NCBI RefSeq assembly: GCF_023073715.1
Contig: NZ_JADPKA010000093.1
Span: 1 to 64,000 of the forward strand
Direction of reading: 5' to 3'
DNA: 64,000 bases
From: Bradyrhizobium sp. 164
GTDB lineage: Bacteria; Pseudomonadota; Alphaproteobacteria; Rhizobiales; Xanthobacteraceae
Part shown: in pieces, positions 9,020-15,346 of the stretch
Layout of the letters: the number at the start of each line of letters is the position of its first letter
Position numbering within the stretch: the stretch's first letter is position 1
The notes under the pieces: model-generated
What the model was told of the DNA's origin: nothing
Seen by the model: only the letters and a program-made list of their open reading frames with translations
Databases searched by the model: none
Made by a program: the position numbers and the translations under genes

Positions 9020-9034
9020 TAAAAATCGACTTAA
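9020..9034 (-). promoter_or_regulatory. CtrA-like box upstream of ccrM
   Basis: On the minus strand the sequence is TTAA, seven bases, then TTTA, one mismatch from the CtrA consensus TTAA-N7-TTAA. It lies about 85 bp upstream of the ccrM start codon, a reasonable position for an activator site. CtrA activates ccrM in Caulobacter; binding here is inferred from the motif only. Confidence 0.4.
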
Positions 9035-9173
9035 CCCGCCGCTTTCGTGAGCAGCCTCCGCATCGCCAATTGTGTGCGGGACGTCGCGCGCATTCCCCCT
9101 GTTTTACAGTGCAATTCGCGCTTCTTCGCGTCGCGGAAGCAGTCGAGGCTCCAGGAAGGCGCCAAATTTCTCT

Positions 9174-9245
9174 CGGAAAAAGTTGCTCGAGCCTCGGAAA
9201 AAATTGCTGGCATCGGCATGGTGTCGCACTAGGCAATTTTTGCCG
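9174..9245. promoter_or_regulatory. Three copies of a 13-bp CGG(A/C)AAAA(A/G)TTGC-like motif
   Basis: CGGAAAAAGTTGC at 9174-9186 and CGGAAAAAATTGC at 9195-9207 are direct repeats exactly 21 bp apart, i.e. two helical turns. CGGCAAAAATTGC lies on the minus strand at 9245-9233. They sit in the 418-bp gap (8938-9355) between divergent ccrM and the metallopeptidase gene, which otherwise shows nothing beyond the ccrM leader. The binding protein is unknown. Confidence 0.45.
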
Positions 9246-9355
9246 GCCACGATATTGATAAAAGCAACGGAAATTTTACGTGTGTGGCGCGTTGAGCTTC
9301 AGTGGTCATGCGCGCCGCCGAACTCGAATCAGGGACCCCCAGGGGAAAAGCCGCC

Positions 9356-10294
9356 ATGCGTTACGACGACTTCCGCCGCAGCGACGACATCGAGGATCGT
9401 CGCGACGAGGGTGGTGGGTTTGGCGGCGGAGGAGGCGGGTTCGGGCTGCCGATGGGCGGCGGCGGGCTCGGTATCGGTACCATCATCATCCTCGGCTTGG
9501 TCGGCTATGCCTTCGGCATCGACCCGCGCATCCTGATCGGCGGCGCCGAGATCCTCACCGGCGGCGGCCATGCACCGACCTACCAGACCGACCGCCAGGC
9601 GTCCTCCGGCAAGCGCGGCGCGCCGACCGACGAGATGGGCAGCATGATCTCCGGCATCCTCGGCGAGATCGACGATCGCTGGAGCGAGATCTTCCAGGCC
9701 TCCGGCCAGTCCTACACCGGCCCGAAGATCGTGCTGTTCCGCAATGCCACCAATGGCGGCCGCTGCGGCATGGCGCAATCGGCGATGGGGCCGTTCTATT
9801 GCCCGCCGGATCGCACCATCTTCCTCGACACCGGCTTCTTCCGCGAGGTCGAGACGCGCTTCCGCGGCTGCTCCGGCAAGTCCGCCTGTAACTTCACCAC
9901 CGCCTACATCATCGCGCACGAGGCCGGCCATCACATCCAGAACCTGCTCGGCATCATCCCGCGCGTGACGCGGCTGCAGCAGCAGGCCGGCAGCAAGGCC
10001 GAGGCGAATGCGCTTCAGGTGAAGGTGGAATTGCAGGCCGACTGCCTGTCCGGCGTCTGGGTCAACCGCGAGGCCAAGAAGCGTCCGAACTTCCTCGAGC
10101 CCGGCGACATCGACGCCGCGCTGACCACGGCAAGCGCGATCGGCGACGATACGCTGCAGCGCCAGGCGACGGGCCGCGTCGTGCCAGATTCCTTCACCCA
10201 CGGCTCGGCGGCGCAACGCAAGCAATGGTTCATGACCGGCTACCAGCAGGGCACGGTGCAGGCCTGCAACACGTTCGGTGCCGGCGCGTTGTAA
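9356..10294 (+). CDS. Neutral zinc metallopeptidase (YpfJ family)
   Basis: A 312-residue protein beginning MRYDDFRRSDDIEDRR, the usual opening of the KPN_02809/YpfJ neutral zinc metallopeptidase family (Pfam Zn_peptidase). After a Gly-rich linker (residues 20-40) comes one hydrophobic segment (LGIGTIIILGLVGYAFGIDP) that anchors it in the inner membrane. The HEAGHH motif near residues 188-193 supplies the two zinc histidines and catalytic Glu. The downstream VELQADCLSGVW supplies a likely third ligand region, and GYQQGTVQACNTF closes the domain. The ATG at 9356 has AGGGGAA upstream and is preferred to an in-frame start 54 bases earlier. Substrates are unknown. It is divergent from ccrM across a long intergenic region. 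Confidence 0.88.
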   Translation: MRYDDFRRSDDIEDRRDEGGGFGGGGGGFGLPMGGGGLGIGTIIILGLVGYAFGIDPRILIGGAEILTGGGHAPTYQTDRQASSGKRGAPTDEMGSMISGILGEIDDRWSEIFQASGQSYTGPKIVLFRNATNGGRCGMAQSAMGPFYCPPDRTIFLDTGFFREVETRFRGCSGKSACNFTTAYIIAHEAGHHIQNLLGIIPRVTRLQQQAGSKAEANALQVKVELQADCLSGVWVNREAKKRPNFLEPGDIDAALTTASAIGDDTLQRQATGRVVPDSFTHGSAAQRKQWFMTGYQQGTVQACNTFGAGAL

Positions 10295-10296
10295 GC

Positions 10297-10389
10297 CGTC
10301 ATTCCGGGGCGCGCGTAGCGCGAACCCGGAATCCAGAAGTTGCGGCGCGAGGTTCCGGGTTCTCGCTCCGCGAGCCCCGGAACGACGAG
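10297..10389. repeat. Dispersed palindromic repeat, family C
   Basis: This is the second copy of the family at 7686-7792, with arms GTCATTCCGGGGCGCGCG and CGAGCCCCGGAACGACG. It lies between the metallopeptidase stop codon and moaB. Confidence 0.75.
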
Positions 10390-10401
10390 CGAGAGTGAAG
10401 A

Positions 10402-10965
10402 ATGGCCTCCATCGACGAAACAAAACAGTTCATCCCGCTCAACATCGCGGTGCTCACCGTGTCCGACACGCGCGCCCTCGCCGACGACAAGTCGGGCCAG
10501 ACGCTCGCCGAGCGCCTTACCGCCGCCGGCCATCAGCTCGCCGCGCGCGAGATCGTCACCGACGACATCGAGGCGATCCGCAGCGTGGTCCGCGGCTGGA
10601 TTGCGGATGCCGGCATAGACGTCGTCATCACCACCGGCGGCACCGGATTCACCGGGCGCGACGTCACGCCGGAGGCGATCGAGCCGTTGTTCGAGAAGCG
10701 CATGGACGGCTTCTCGATCGCATTCCACATGCTGAGCCATGCCAAGATCGGTGCGTCGACGATCCAGAGCCGCGCTACTGCGGGCGTTGCGGGGGCGACC
10801 TACATCTTCTGCCTGCCCGGCTCCCCCGGCGCCTGCCGAGACGGCTGGGACGGCATCCTTGCCGCGCAGCTCGACTACCGCACGCGTCCCTGCAATTTCG
10901 TTGAGATCATGCCGCGGTTGGACGAGCACTTGCGCCGGCCGAAAGCGCAGGGAGCGACGGTGTAG
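10402..10965 (+). CDS. moaB: Molybdenum cofactor biosynthesis protein MoaB
   Basis: A 187-residue member of the MoaB/MogA family, which adenylylates molybdopterin or belongs to that fold during molybdenum cofactor synthesis in the cytosol. Visible signatures are IAVLTVSDTRALADDKSGQ near residues 14-32, VITTGGTGFTGRDVTPEA (the molybdopterin-binding loop TGGTG) around 75-92, and the C-terminal FCLPGSPGACRDGW loop. Length matches the family. It stands alone, behind a short repeat and without other moa genes, which is common for moaB. The distinction between MoaB and MogA is made on overall similarity and short length, not on biochemical grounds. Confidence 0.9.
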   Translation: MASIDETKQFIPLNIAVLTVSDTRALADDKSGQTLAERLTAAGHQLAAREIVTDDIEAIRSVVRGWIADAGIDVVITTGGTGFTGRDVTPEAIEPLFEKRMDGFSIAFHMLSHAKIGASTIQSRATAGVAGATYIFCLPGSPGACRDGWDGILAAQLDYRTRPCNFVEIMPRLDEHLRRPKAQGATV

Positions 10966-10976
10966 CCATACTTTCT

Positions 10977-11123
10977 TCCCTTCTCCCCTTGTGGGAGAAG
11001 GTGGCGCGAAGCGCCGGATGAGGGGTATCTTTCCGCACGGCGTGCCCAGAGAGATACCCCTCACCCAAGCGAGCCCGTGTCTGACAGTTGACATGCCCTC
11101 TCCCGCAAGGGGCGAGGGCATCA
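10977..11123. repeat. Dispersed palindromic intergenic repeat, family A
   Basis: A copy of the element at 103-310: CCCCTTGTGGGAGAAGG at one end, CCCTCTCCCGCAAGGGGCGAGGG at the other, with GATGAGGGGTATC facing GATACCCCTCACCC inside. It fills the gap between convergent moaB and the MarR-GNAT gene. Confidence 0.8.
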
Positions 11124-11153
11124 TTTATGCGCACCTCGCTTGCTGCAAGAGCG

Positions 11154-12083
11154 TTATAGATCCAGCTCCCACGTCTCGCCGACCAGATCGGCACCGAAGC
11201 TGTGGTGCTTCTCTTCCTTCACGAGCTTGAAGCCTGCACTTTGATAGATGCTCCGCGCGGCCACGAGGATGCTCTGCGTCCACAGTGTCATCTTGCTATA
11301 GCCCCTCTCGCGCGCGCCTTGGATGCATTGTTCGACCAGCGCGCGGCCGACGCCGAGCCCTCGCGCCTTCTTCTCCACCTGCAACAGGCGCAGCTTGGCG
11401 ATCTCATCGGTGGCCTTGACCAGAAAGATCGAGCCGACCGGCTCGCCACCCACCTCCGCGATCCAGCAGTGCTCGCGCGCGGCGTCGTAGTTCTTGATGA
11501 ACTCTGCGCAGATCTCGGCGACCAGCGCCTCGTAGCTGATGTCCCAATTATAGTCCGCGGCATAGGCGGCGGCCTGCCGGGAGATGACCCAGCCCATGTC
11601 ACCGACGCGATGGCTGCGCAGCATGAAAGGCGCGGGCTGGCTTCGACGTTGCTCCAGCACGGCCTCAATGGTCGCCATGGCCTGCGTAAGACGCGCTGCA
11701 TCGCTGGCCGAAACCTGAGCCAGCATTGCGGCGACCTCATTTTGCGAGCTCAGGTTCAGCTTGGCGAAGGCCTGGCGCCCTTTGGCGGTGAGGCTGAGCT
11801 GGTATTGCCTGCGATCTGCGGGCAGGGGCTTTCGCGTGATCAGCCCCTTTTCGTCGAAGCTTTGTATGATGCGGCTGAGATAGCCGGGATCGAGACCAAG
11901 CTCGTTTCCGATCTCTTTGGCCGCCAGGTCGTCGCGATGCGCGAGTTCATAGAGTACCCGGGCCTCGCTGAGCGAAAATGGGCTTTTTCCAAGGTGCTGG
12001 TCGAGCACACCAAGCTTGCGGGTATAGAAGCGGTTGAAGGCGCGGACCGCTGCAATGTGGTCGTCGGTAGCGGCAATTGACAT
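11154..12083 (-). CDS. MarR-family regulator fused to GNAT acetyltransferase
   Basis: A 309-residue two-domain protein. Residues about 1-150 are a MarR winged helix: FSLSEARVLYELAH, AKEIGNELGLDPGYLSRIIQSFDEKGLITRKPLPADRRQYQLSLTAKG, where the recognition helix and DRR-containing wing are clear. Residues about 155-309 are a GNAT N-acetyltransferase with the acetyl-CoA loop VEKKARGLGVGRALVEQCI. Such fusions are known and their acetylated target is usually unknown. An almost perfect 44-bp dyad lies just upstream of the start codon and is the likely autoregulatory operator. The preceding gene on this strand is a glycosyltransferase. Confidence 0.9.
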   Translation of the reverse strand: MSIAATDDHIAAVRAFNRFYTRKLGVLDQHLGKSPFSLSEARVLYELAHRDDLAAKEIGNELGLDPGYLSRIIQSFDEKGLITRKPLPADRRQYQLSLTAKGRQAFAKLNLSSQNEVAAMLAQVSASDAARLTQAMATIEAVLEQRRSQPAPFMLRSHRVGDMGWVISRQAAAYAADYNWDISYEALVAEICAEFIKNYDAAREHCWIAEVGGEPVGSIFLVKATDEIAKLRLLQVEKKARGLGVGRALVEQCIQGARERGYSKMTLWTQSILVAARSIYQSAGFKLVKEEKHHSFGADLVGETWELDL

Positions 12084-12093
12084 GGGTCACCTC

Positions 12094-12137
12094 GATACTT
12101 GCCATTGTCAAACAATTGTTTGACTTTGACAAGTATC
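12094..12137. promoter_or_regulatory. 44-bp dyad, probable MarR operator
   Basis: A perfect 16-bp palindrome, TCAAACAATTGTTTGA (12108-12123), is flanked symmetrically by GATACTTG (12094-12101) and CAAGTATC (12130-12137), all sharing one centre. It lies 11-54 bp upstream of the MarR-GNAT start. No U-run follows, so an operator is more likely than a terminator. Alternation of two half-site types could allow two dimers to bind. Confidence 0.65.
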
Positions 12138-12145
12138 GGGTGGCT

Positions 12146-12721
12146 TCAGCCGACCATGACGATCCGGCTGCGCAGCATGGTCCGGGACGAGCGGCCGAGC
12201 CGCCGGAGTAGCCGTGCCTCGGAACGGCGGGCCTGCGGCGAGTAGCCGCCGATCCGGTCGTAGTGATCACGTGCGATCAAAAGCCCCTGATCGCCGAGCG
12301 GCCCGACGAGCTTGCGCGCCACGGCGCGGAAAATGTCGCGGAGCCCGGTATCGGCGTAGGGCGAGCGCGCATAGCGAAACACCGCCGCGCGATCGCGGCC
12401 GCTGCTCGAGACGGCCTGGATGAACTGGGTGGTCTCCTCGATCCAGCCGGTTTCCAGCACCGCGCCGGCGGGGAGGAACATCAGCCATGGCGACCGGGCC
12501 TGGAGGGCGCCGGCGGCGCGCGCGGCGCCTTGCGAAGATCCCTCGAAGCCGATGAAGCGGCAACCTGCGACATCGGCGACGCGCTCGATGACACCGTTGC
12601 CGGTGCCATCGACCAGGAGCACTTCCCGGATGACGCCGGCCGCGGCGCCGTGGACGAGCGCGGCCAGCGTTGCGACTGCCGTCTGCTCGACGCCTTCGGT
12701 CGGAATGATGACGCTCAGCAT
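12146..12721 (-). CDS. Family 2-like glycosyltransferase
   Basis: A 191-residue protein with the GT-A fold opening typical of glycosyltransferase family 2: MLSVIIPTEGVEQTAVATLAALV, then EVLLVDGTGNG, where the first acidic residue of the nucleotide-sugar region sits. ARSPWLMFLPAGAVLETGWIEE replaces the usual DxD-containing strand with PAG, so the canonical metal-binding DxD is absent. It is shorter than most family members and has no membrane helix. Donor and acceptor are unknown. It is possibly inactive or acts in a complex. It lies upstream of the MarR-GNAT gene on the same strand; the dyad operator between them suggests separate transcription. Confidence 0.7.
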   Translation of the reverse strand: MLSVIIPTEGVEQTAVATLAALVHGAAAGVIREVLLVDGTGNGVIERVADVAGCRFIGFEGSSQGAARAAGALQARSPWLMFLPAGAVLETGWIEETTQFIQAVSSSGRDRAAVFRYARSPYADTGLRDIFRAVARKLVGPLGDQGLLIARDHYDRIGGYSPQARRSEARLLRRLGRSSRTMLRSRIVMVG

Positions 12722-13042
12722 GATTGAAGCTTTAATATCTGCACTTCGGAAGAAGCGTAGCTGTTCATGATGTTGTCATAAACACGTGGCGTTGCCGAGT
12801 GCAACTTTTCGGCGGGTTTCGGCATGCAATGGTAAACCCGCCACCGCCCAAATGTGTCGCGTGCGGGATGGTATTATTGTTGAATGTTTCGGCACAAGCT
12901 CATCCGGGCCGTATTAACCCGGAGCGATATTGCGCCGCGCAGGGCAGTTCGCAATCGTCCAGTTGAGGATCGGCTGCAACCAGCCGCCGAACGGGAAAGA
13001 TGTGCGACTTGGGTGCCGATTGGGTGCTGACGGAGGCTTCGC
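12722..13042. other. Intergenic region without recognised gene
   Basis: This 321-bp gap lies between two divergent genes, the glycosyltransferase (-) and the RMD1-like gene (+). It is locally AT-richer near 12725-12900 and probably holds both promoters. A GGAGG-like sequence just before 13043 is the ribosome site of the following gene. I see no RNA gene, strong hairpin or repeat. Confidence 0.5.
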
Positions 13043-13882
13043 ATGAACGCCGATCAACTCGCTGTCAACACGACGGCAGCAACGCCGAAGCAGGACGCCG
13101 CGCCGACCCTGCGGGTTCGCGCCCTGATGCTGGGCGACCGCATCAATGCCTCCGGCCTCGAGATCGGCACACTGGTGTCCTCGACGCCGGCCGCCTTTCG
13201 CGTCCATGCCGGGCTTGTCGTGATCTTCCGCTATGGCGTCGTGGTGCTGATCGGACTTCTGCCCTCCGAGGAGAAGGTGCTGATCGACAGCCTGAAGCCG
13301 CGGGTGATCGGCGAGTTCAGTCCGTATGAGGAAGAGACCGCGCAGGCGCAGCTCTGCAAGGACGAAAATGCCGAGGCGATCCAGCCCGGCGGACCGATTT
13401 GCCTCGCCAAATTTTCCGACGACCGGCTACTCCTGATCGCGGATGCGCTCGCCAAGAGCACGTCGCTGGCCCGCGACGAGCGGCGCGTCGCCGCGGTCTT
13501 CGACGTGATCGAGCCGTTTGCGCGGGAGCTCGCCGAGCGCGGCCGTACACCGCGCCGGCGCAAAGGTATATTGCGGCTGATCGGCAACGCGCTTCTCGTC
13601 CAGCAGCGTGTCGCGGGCCGTGTTGCCGTCGCCGAAAAACCCGACGTGCTCTGGGAGAAGCCCGAGCTCGACCGGCTCTATGCCCGTCTTGAGGACGAGT
13701 ATGAGCTGAAGGAGCGCCTCGACACACTCGAGCGCAAGCTCACGGCGGTGTCGGAGACCGCCAACGCGCTGACCGACATCATCGACACCCAGCGCTCGCT
13801 CCGCCTCGAAATTGCGGTGGTGGTGCTGATCGTGATCGAGGTCGCGATCGGGTGCTTCCAGATCTGGTCGGGGACGCATTAG
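13043..13882 (+). CDS. RMD1/DUF155 family membrane protein
   Basis: A 279-residue protein of the RMD1/YagE (DUF155) family. After a variable N-terminus, LRVRALMLGDRINASGLE and VVIFRYGVVVLIGL match the DUF155 core, continuing through RLLLIADALAKSTSLARDERRVAAVFDVIEPFARELAERGR. A helical region (RLYARLEDEYELKERLDTLERKLTAV) is likely coiled coil. One C-terminal membrane helix (LRLEIAVVVLIVIEVAIGCFQIW) anchors the protein with its bulk in the cytosol. Yeast relatives act in mitochondrial translation or meiotic division, but bacterial function is not established. The start at 13043 has ACGGAGG upstream. Confidence 0.85.
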   Translation: MNADQLAVNTTAATPKQDAAPTLRVRALMLGDRINASGLEIGTLVSSTPAAFRVHAGLVVIFRYGVVVLIGLLPSEEKVLIDSLKPRVIGEFSPYEEETAQAQLCKDENAEAIQPGGPICLAKFSDDRLLLIADALAKSTSLARDERRVAAVFDVIEPFARELAERGRTPRRRKGILRLIGNALLVQQRVAGRVAVAEKPDVLWEKPELDRLYARLEDEYELKERLDTLERKLTAVSETANALTDIIDTQRSLRLEIAVVVLIVIEVAIGCFQIWSGTH

Positions 13883-13910
13883 AAATGAGAGCGAGATGCG
13901 CGTGACTGCG

Positions 13911-14010
13911 CCCTCTCATCTTGTGAGAGAGGGCAGCGCCGCTGGTCGGCACAGCTCACTTGCAAGCTCACTTGCAAACTCACTTGGGTGAGGGGTTCTC
14001 CCCACGCTCG
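13911..14010. repeat. Family A repeat with an internal 12-bp tandem duplication
   Basis: CCCTCTCATCTTGTGAGAGAGGG opens a shortened family A element ending in GGGTGAGGGGTTCTCCCC. Inside, GCTCACTTGCAA is repeated exactly at 13954-13965 and 13966-13977, with a third diverged unit at 13978-13989. The gap 13883-14145 otherwise holds only the family B repeat next to it. Confidence 0.65.
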
Positions 14011-14046
14011 CCGGTGCGTTGTGATGCGCTGCTTTACCGCATTCTT

Positions 14047-14126
14047 CGTCATTGCGAGCGAAGCGAAGCAATCCAGTGTCCCGCCGAAGAGCCAGTCTGG
14101 ATTGCTTCGCTTCGCTCGCAACGACG
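14047..14126. repeat. Dispersed palindromic repeat, family B
   Basis: CGTCATTGCGAGCGAAGCGA and TCGCTTCGCTCGCAACGACG are long inverted arms around CAATCCAG/CTGGATTG. Close copies are at 31727-31806 and 42730-42809; more distant ones at 42839-42941 and 63136-63243. Confidence 0.85.
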
Positions 14127-14145
14127 GATTGACGGTCATCAAGGG

Positions 14146-15342
14146 CTAATCCGATGCGCCCTCTATTATCTGCAGCGCCGCCGCACAATGCCGCGCGATC
14201 GTGAGTTCCTCATTCGTTGGAATGATGAACACCTCAATAGCGCTATCGCCCCGGCTGATGCGCTCGCGCGCGGCATCATTCGCACCGGCATCGATCCGCA
14301 TGCCGAGCCAGGCGAGGCGTTCACCAATTGCGAACCGGATTTCCTTCGCATGCTCGCCGATGCCGCCGGTGAAGATCAGGCAGTCCAACCCTCCAAGCGT
14401 AGTCGCCAGCATGACGATCTGCTGCGTCGCGCGGAGCACGAAGAGATCGACCGCCTCCCGCGCCGCGGCCTCGCTGCTCGCGAGCAGCGTGCGCATGTCC
14501 GCGGAGATGCCGGAGACGCCGAGCAGGCCTGACTCATGATAGAGCAAATGCTGAAGGTCGTCGGCCGGCATGTTCTCGTGCTGTTGCAGATAGAGCAGCA
14601 CGCCGGGATCGATCGTGCCGCAGCGCGTGCCCATCACGAGGCCGTCGAGCGGCGTCAGCCCCATCGTGGTGTCGATGCTGCGGCCCTCGTGCAGCGCGCA
14701 CAGGCTCGCGCCATTGCCGAGATGGGCGATGACGGTGCGCTTTGCGATGAGCTGCGGCGCGATTGCCGCGAGGCGGCCCGCGACATATTCGAAGGAGAGG
14801 CCGTGAAACCCGTAGCGCCGCACGCCGCGCTCCTCATAGCGCCTCGGAATGGCGAAGCGGCGCGCGGGCGGCGACAGGCTGTGGTGGAAGGCGGTATCGA
14901 AACAGGCGATCTGCGTCAGACCGGGGCGGGTCGCCTGGATGATGCGGATCGGCTCCAGGCAACGCGGCTGGTGCAGCGGGGCCAGCGGGGTCAGCGCCTC
15001 CAGCTTGGCATAGACGTCGTCCGTCAGCGCGACGGGTCCGGAGTAGTCCGGCCCGCCGTGGACGATGCGGTGGCCGATGGCGCGCAGGCGATGCTCGCCG
15101 AAATGCTGGTCTACGAAGGTCAGCACGTCGGCGAACAGATGACCGCTGTCCGTATCCGACGCGTCCCTTCGCGTCTCGAACAGCTTCTCGCCCGCCGGGC
15201 GCTTCACCACGAGGCGGGGCGTTGCTTCGTGCTCGTCGAGCAAGCCGTTGCAGAGCAGGCCGGGGCCGGACGCCGCCAACTCGAACAGCCCGAACTTGAT
15301 GCTCGACGATCCGGAGTTGAGCACAAGGACAGTGTCCGACAT
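14146..15342 (-). CDS. ackA: Acetate kinase
   Basis: A 398-residue cytosolic kinase that interconverts acetyl phosphate plus ADP with acetate plus ATP. It opens with LVLNSGSSSIKFGLFEL, the phosphate-binding signature of acetate and propionate kinases. Later come GHRIVHGGPDY, CFDTAFHHSLS, GFHGLSFEYV, HLGNGASLCALHEG and the C-terminal FTGGIGEHAKEIR adenine-binding region. ATG 15342 is chosen over an upstream in-frame start because it gives the standard N-terminus. The gene lies 4 bases downstream of the phosphoketolase gene on the same strand, so it uses the acetyl phosphate made by Xfp and yields ATP. No pta gene is present here. Confidence 0.95.
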   Translation of the reverse strand: MSDTVLVLNSGSSSIKFGLFELAASGPGLLCNGLLDEHEATPRLVVKRPAGEKLFETRRDASDTDSGHLFADVLTFVDQHFGEHRLRAIGHRIVHGGPDYSGPVALTDDVYAKLEALTPLAPLHQPRCLEPIRIIQATRPGLTQIACFDTAFHHSLSPPARRFAIPRRYEERGVRRYGFHGLSFEYVAGRLAAIAPQLIAKRTVIAHLGNGASLCALHEGRSIDTTMGLTPLDGLVMGTRCGTIDPGVLLYLQQHENMPADDLQHLLYHESGLLGVSGISADMRTLLASSEAAAREAVDLFVLRATQQIVMLATTLGGLDCLIFTGGIGEHAKEIRFAIGERLAWLGMRIDAGANDAARERISRGDSAIEVFIIPTNEELTIARHCAAALQIIEGASD

Positions 15343-15346
15343 GGCT

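Noticed and set aside
13954..13989. Possible CRISPR-like direct repeats
   Set aside because: Three adjacent 12-bp units with no spacers and no cas genes; better read as tandem slippage in a repeat.
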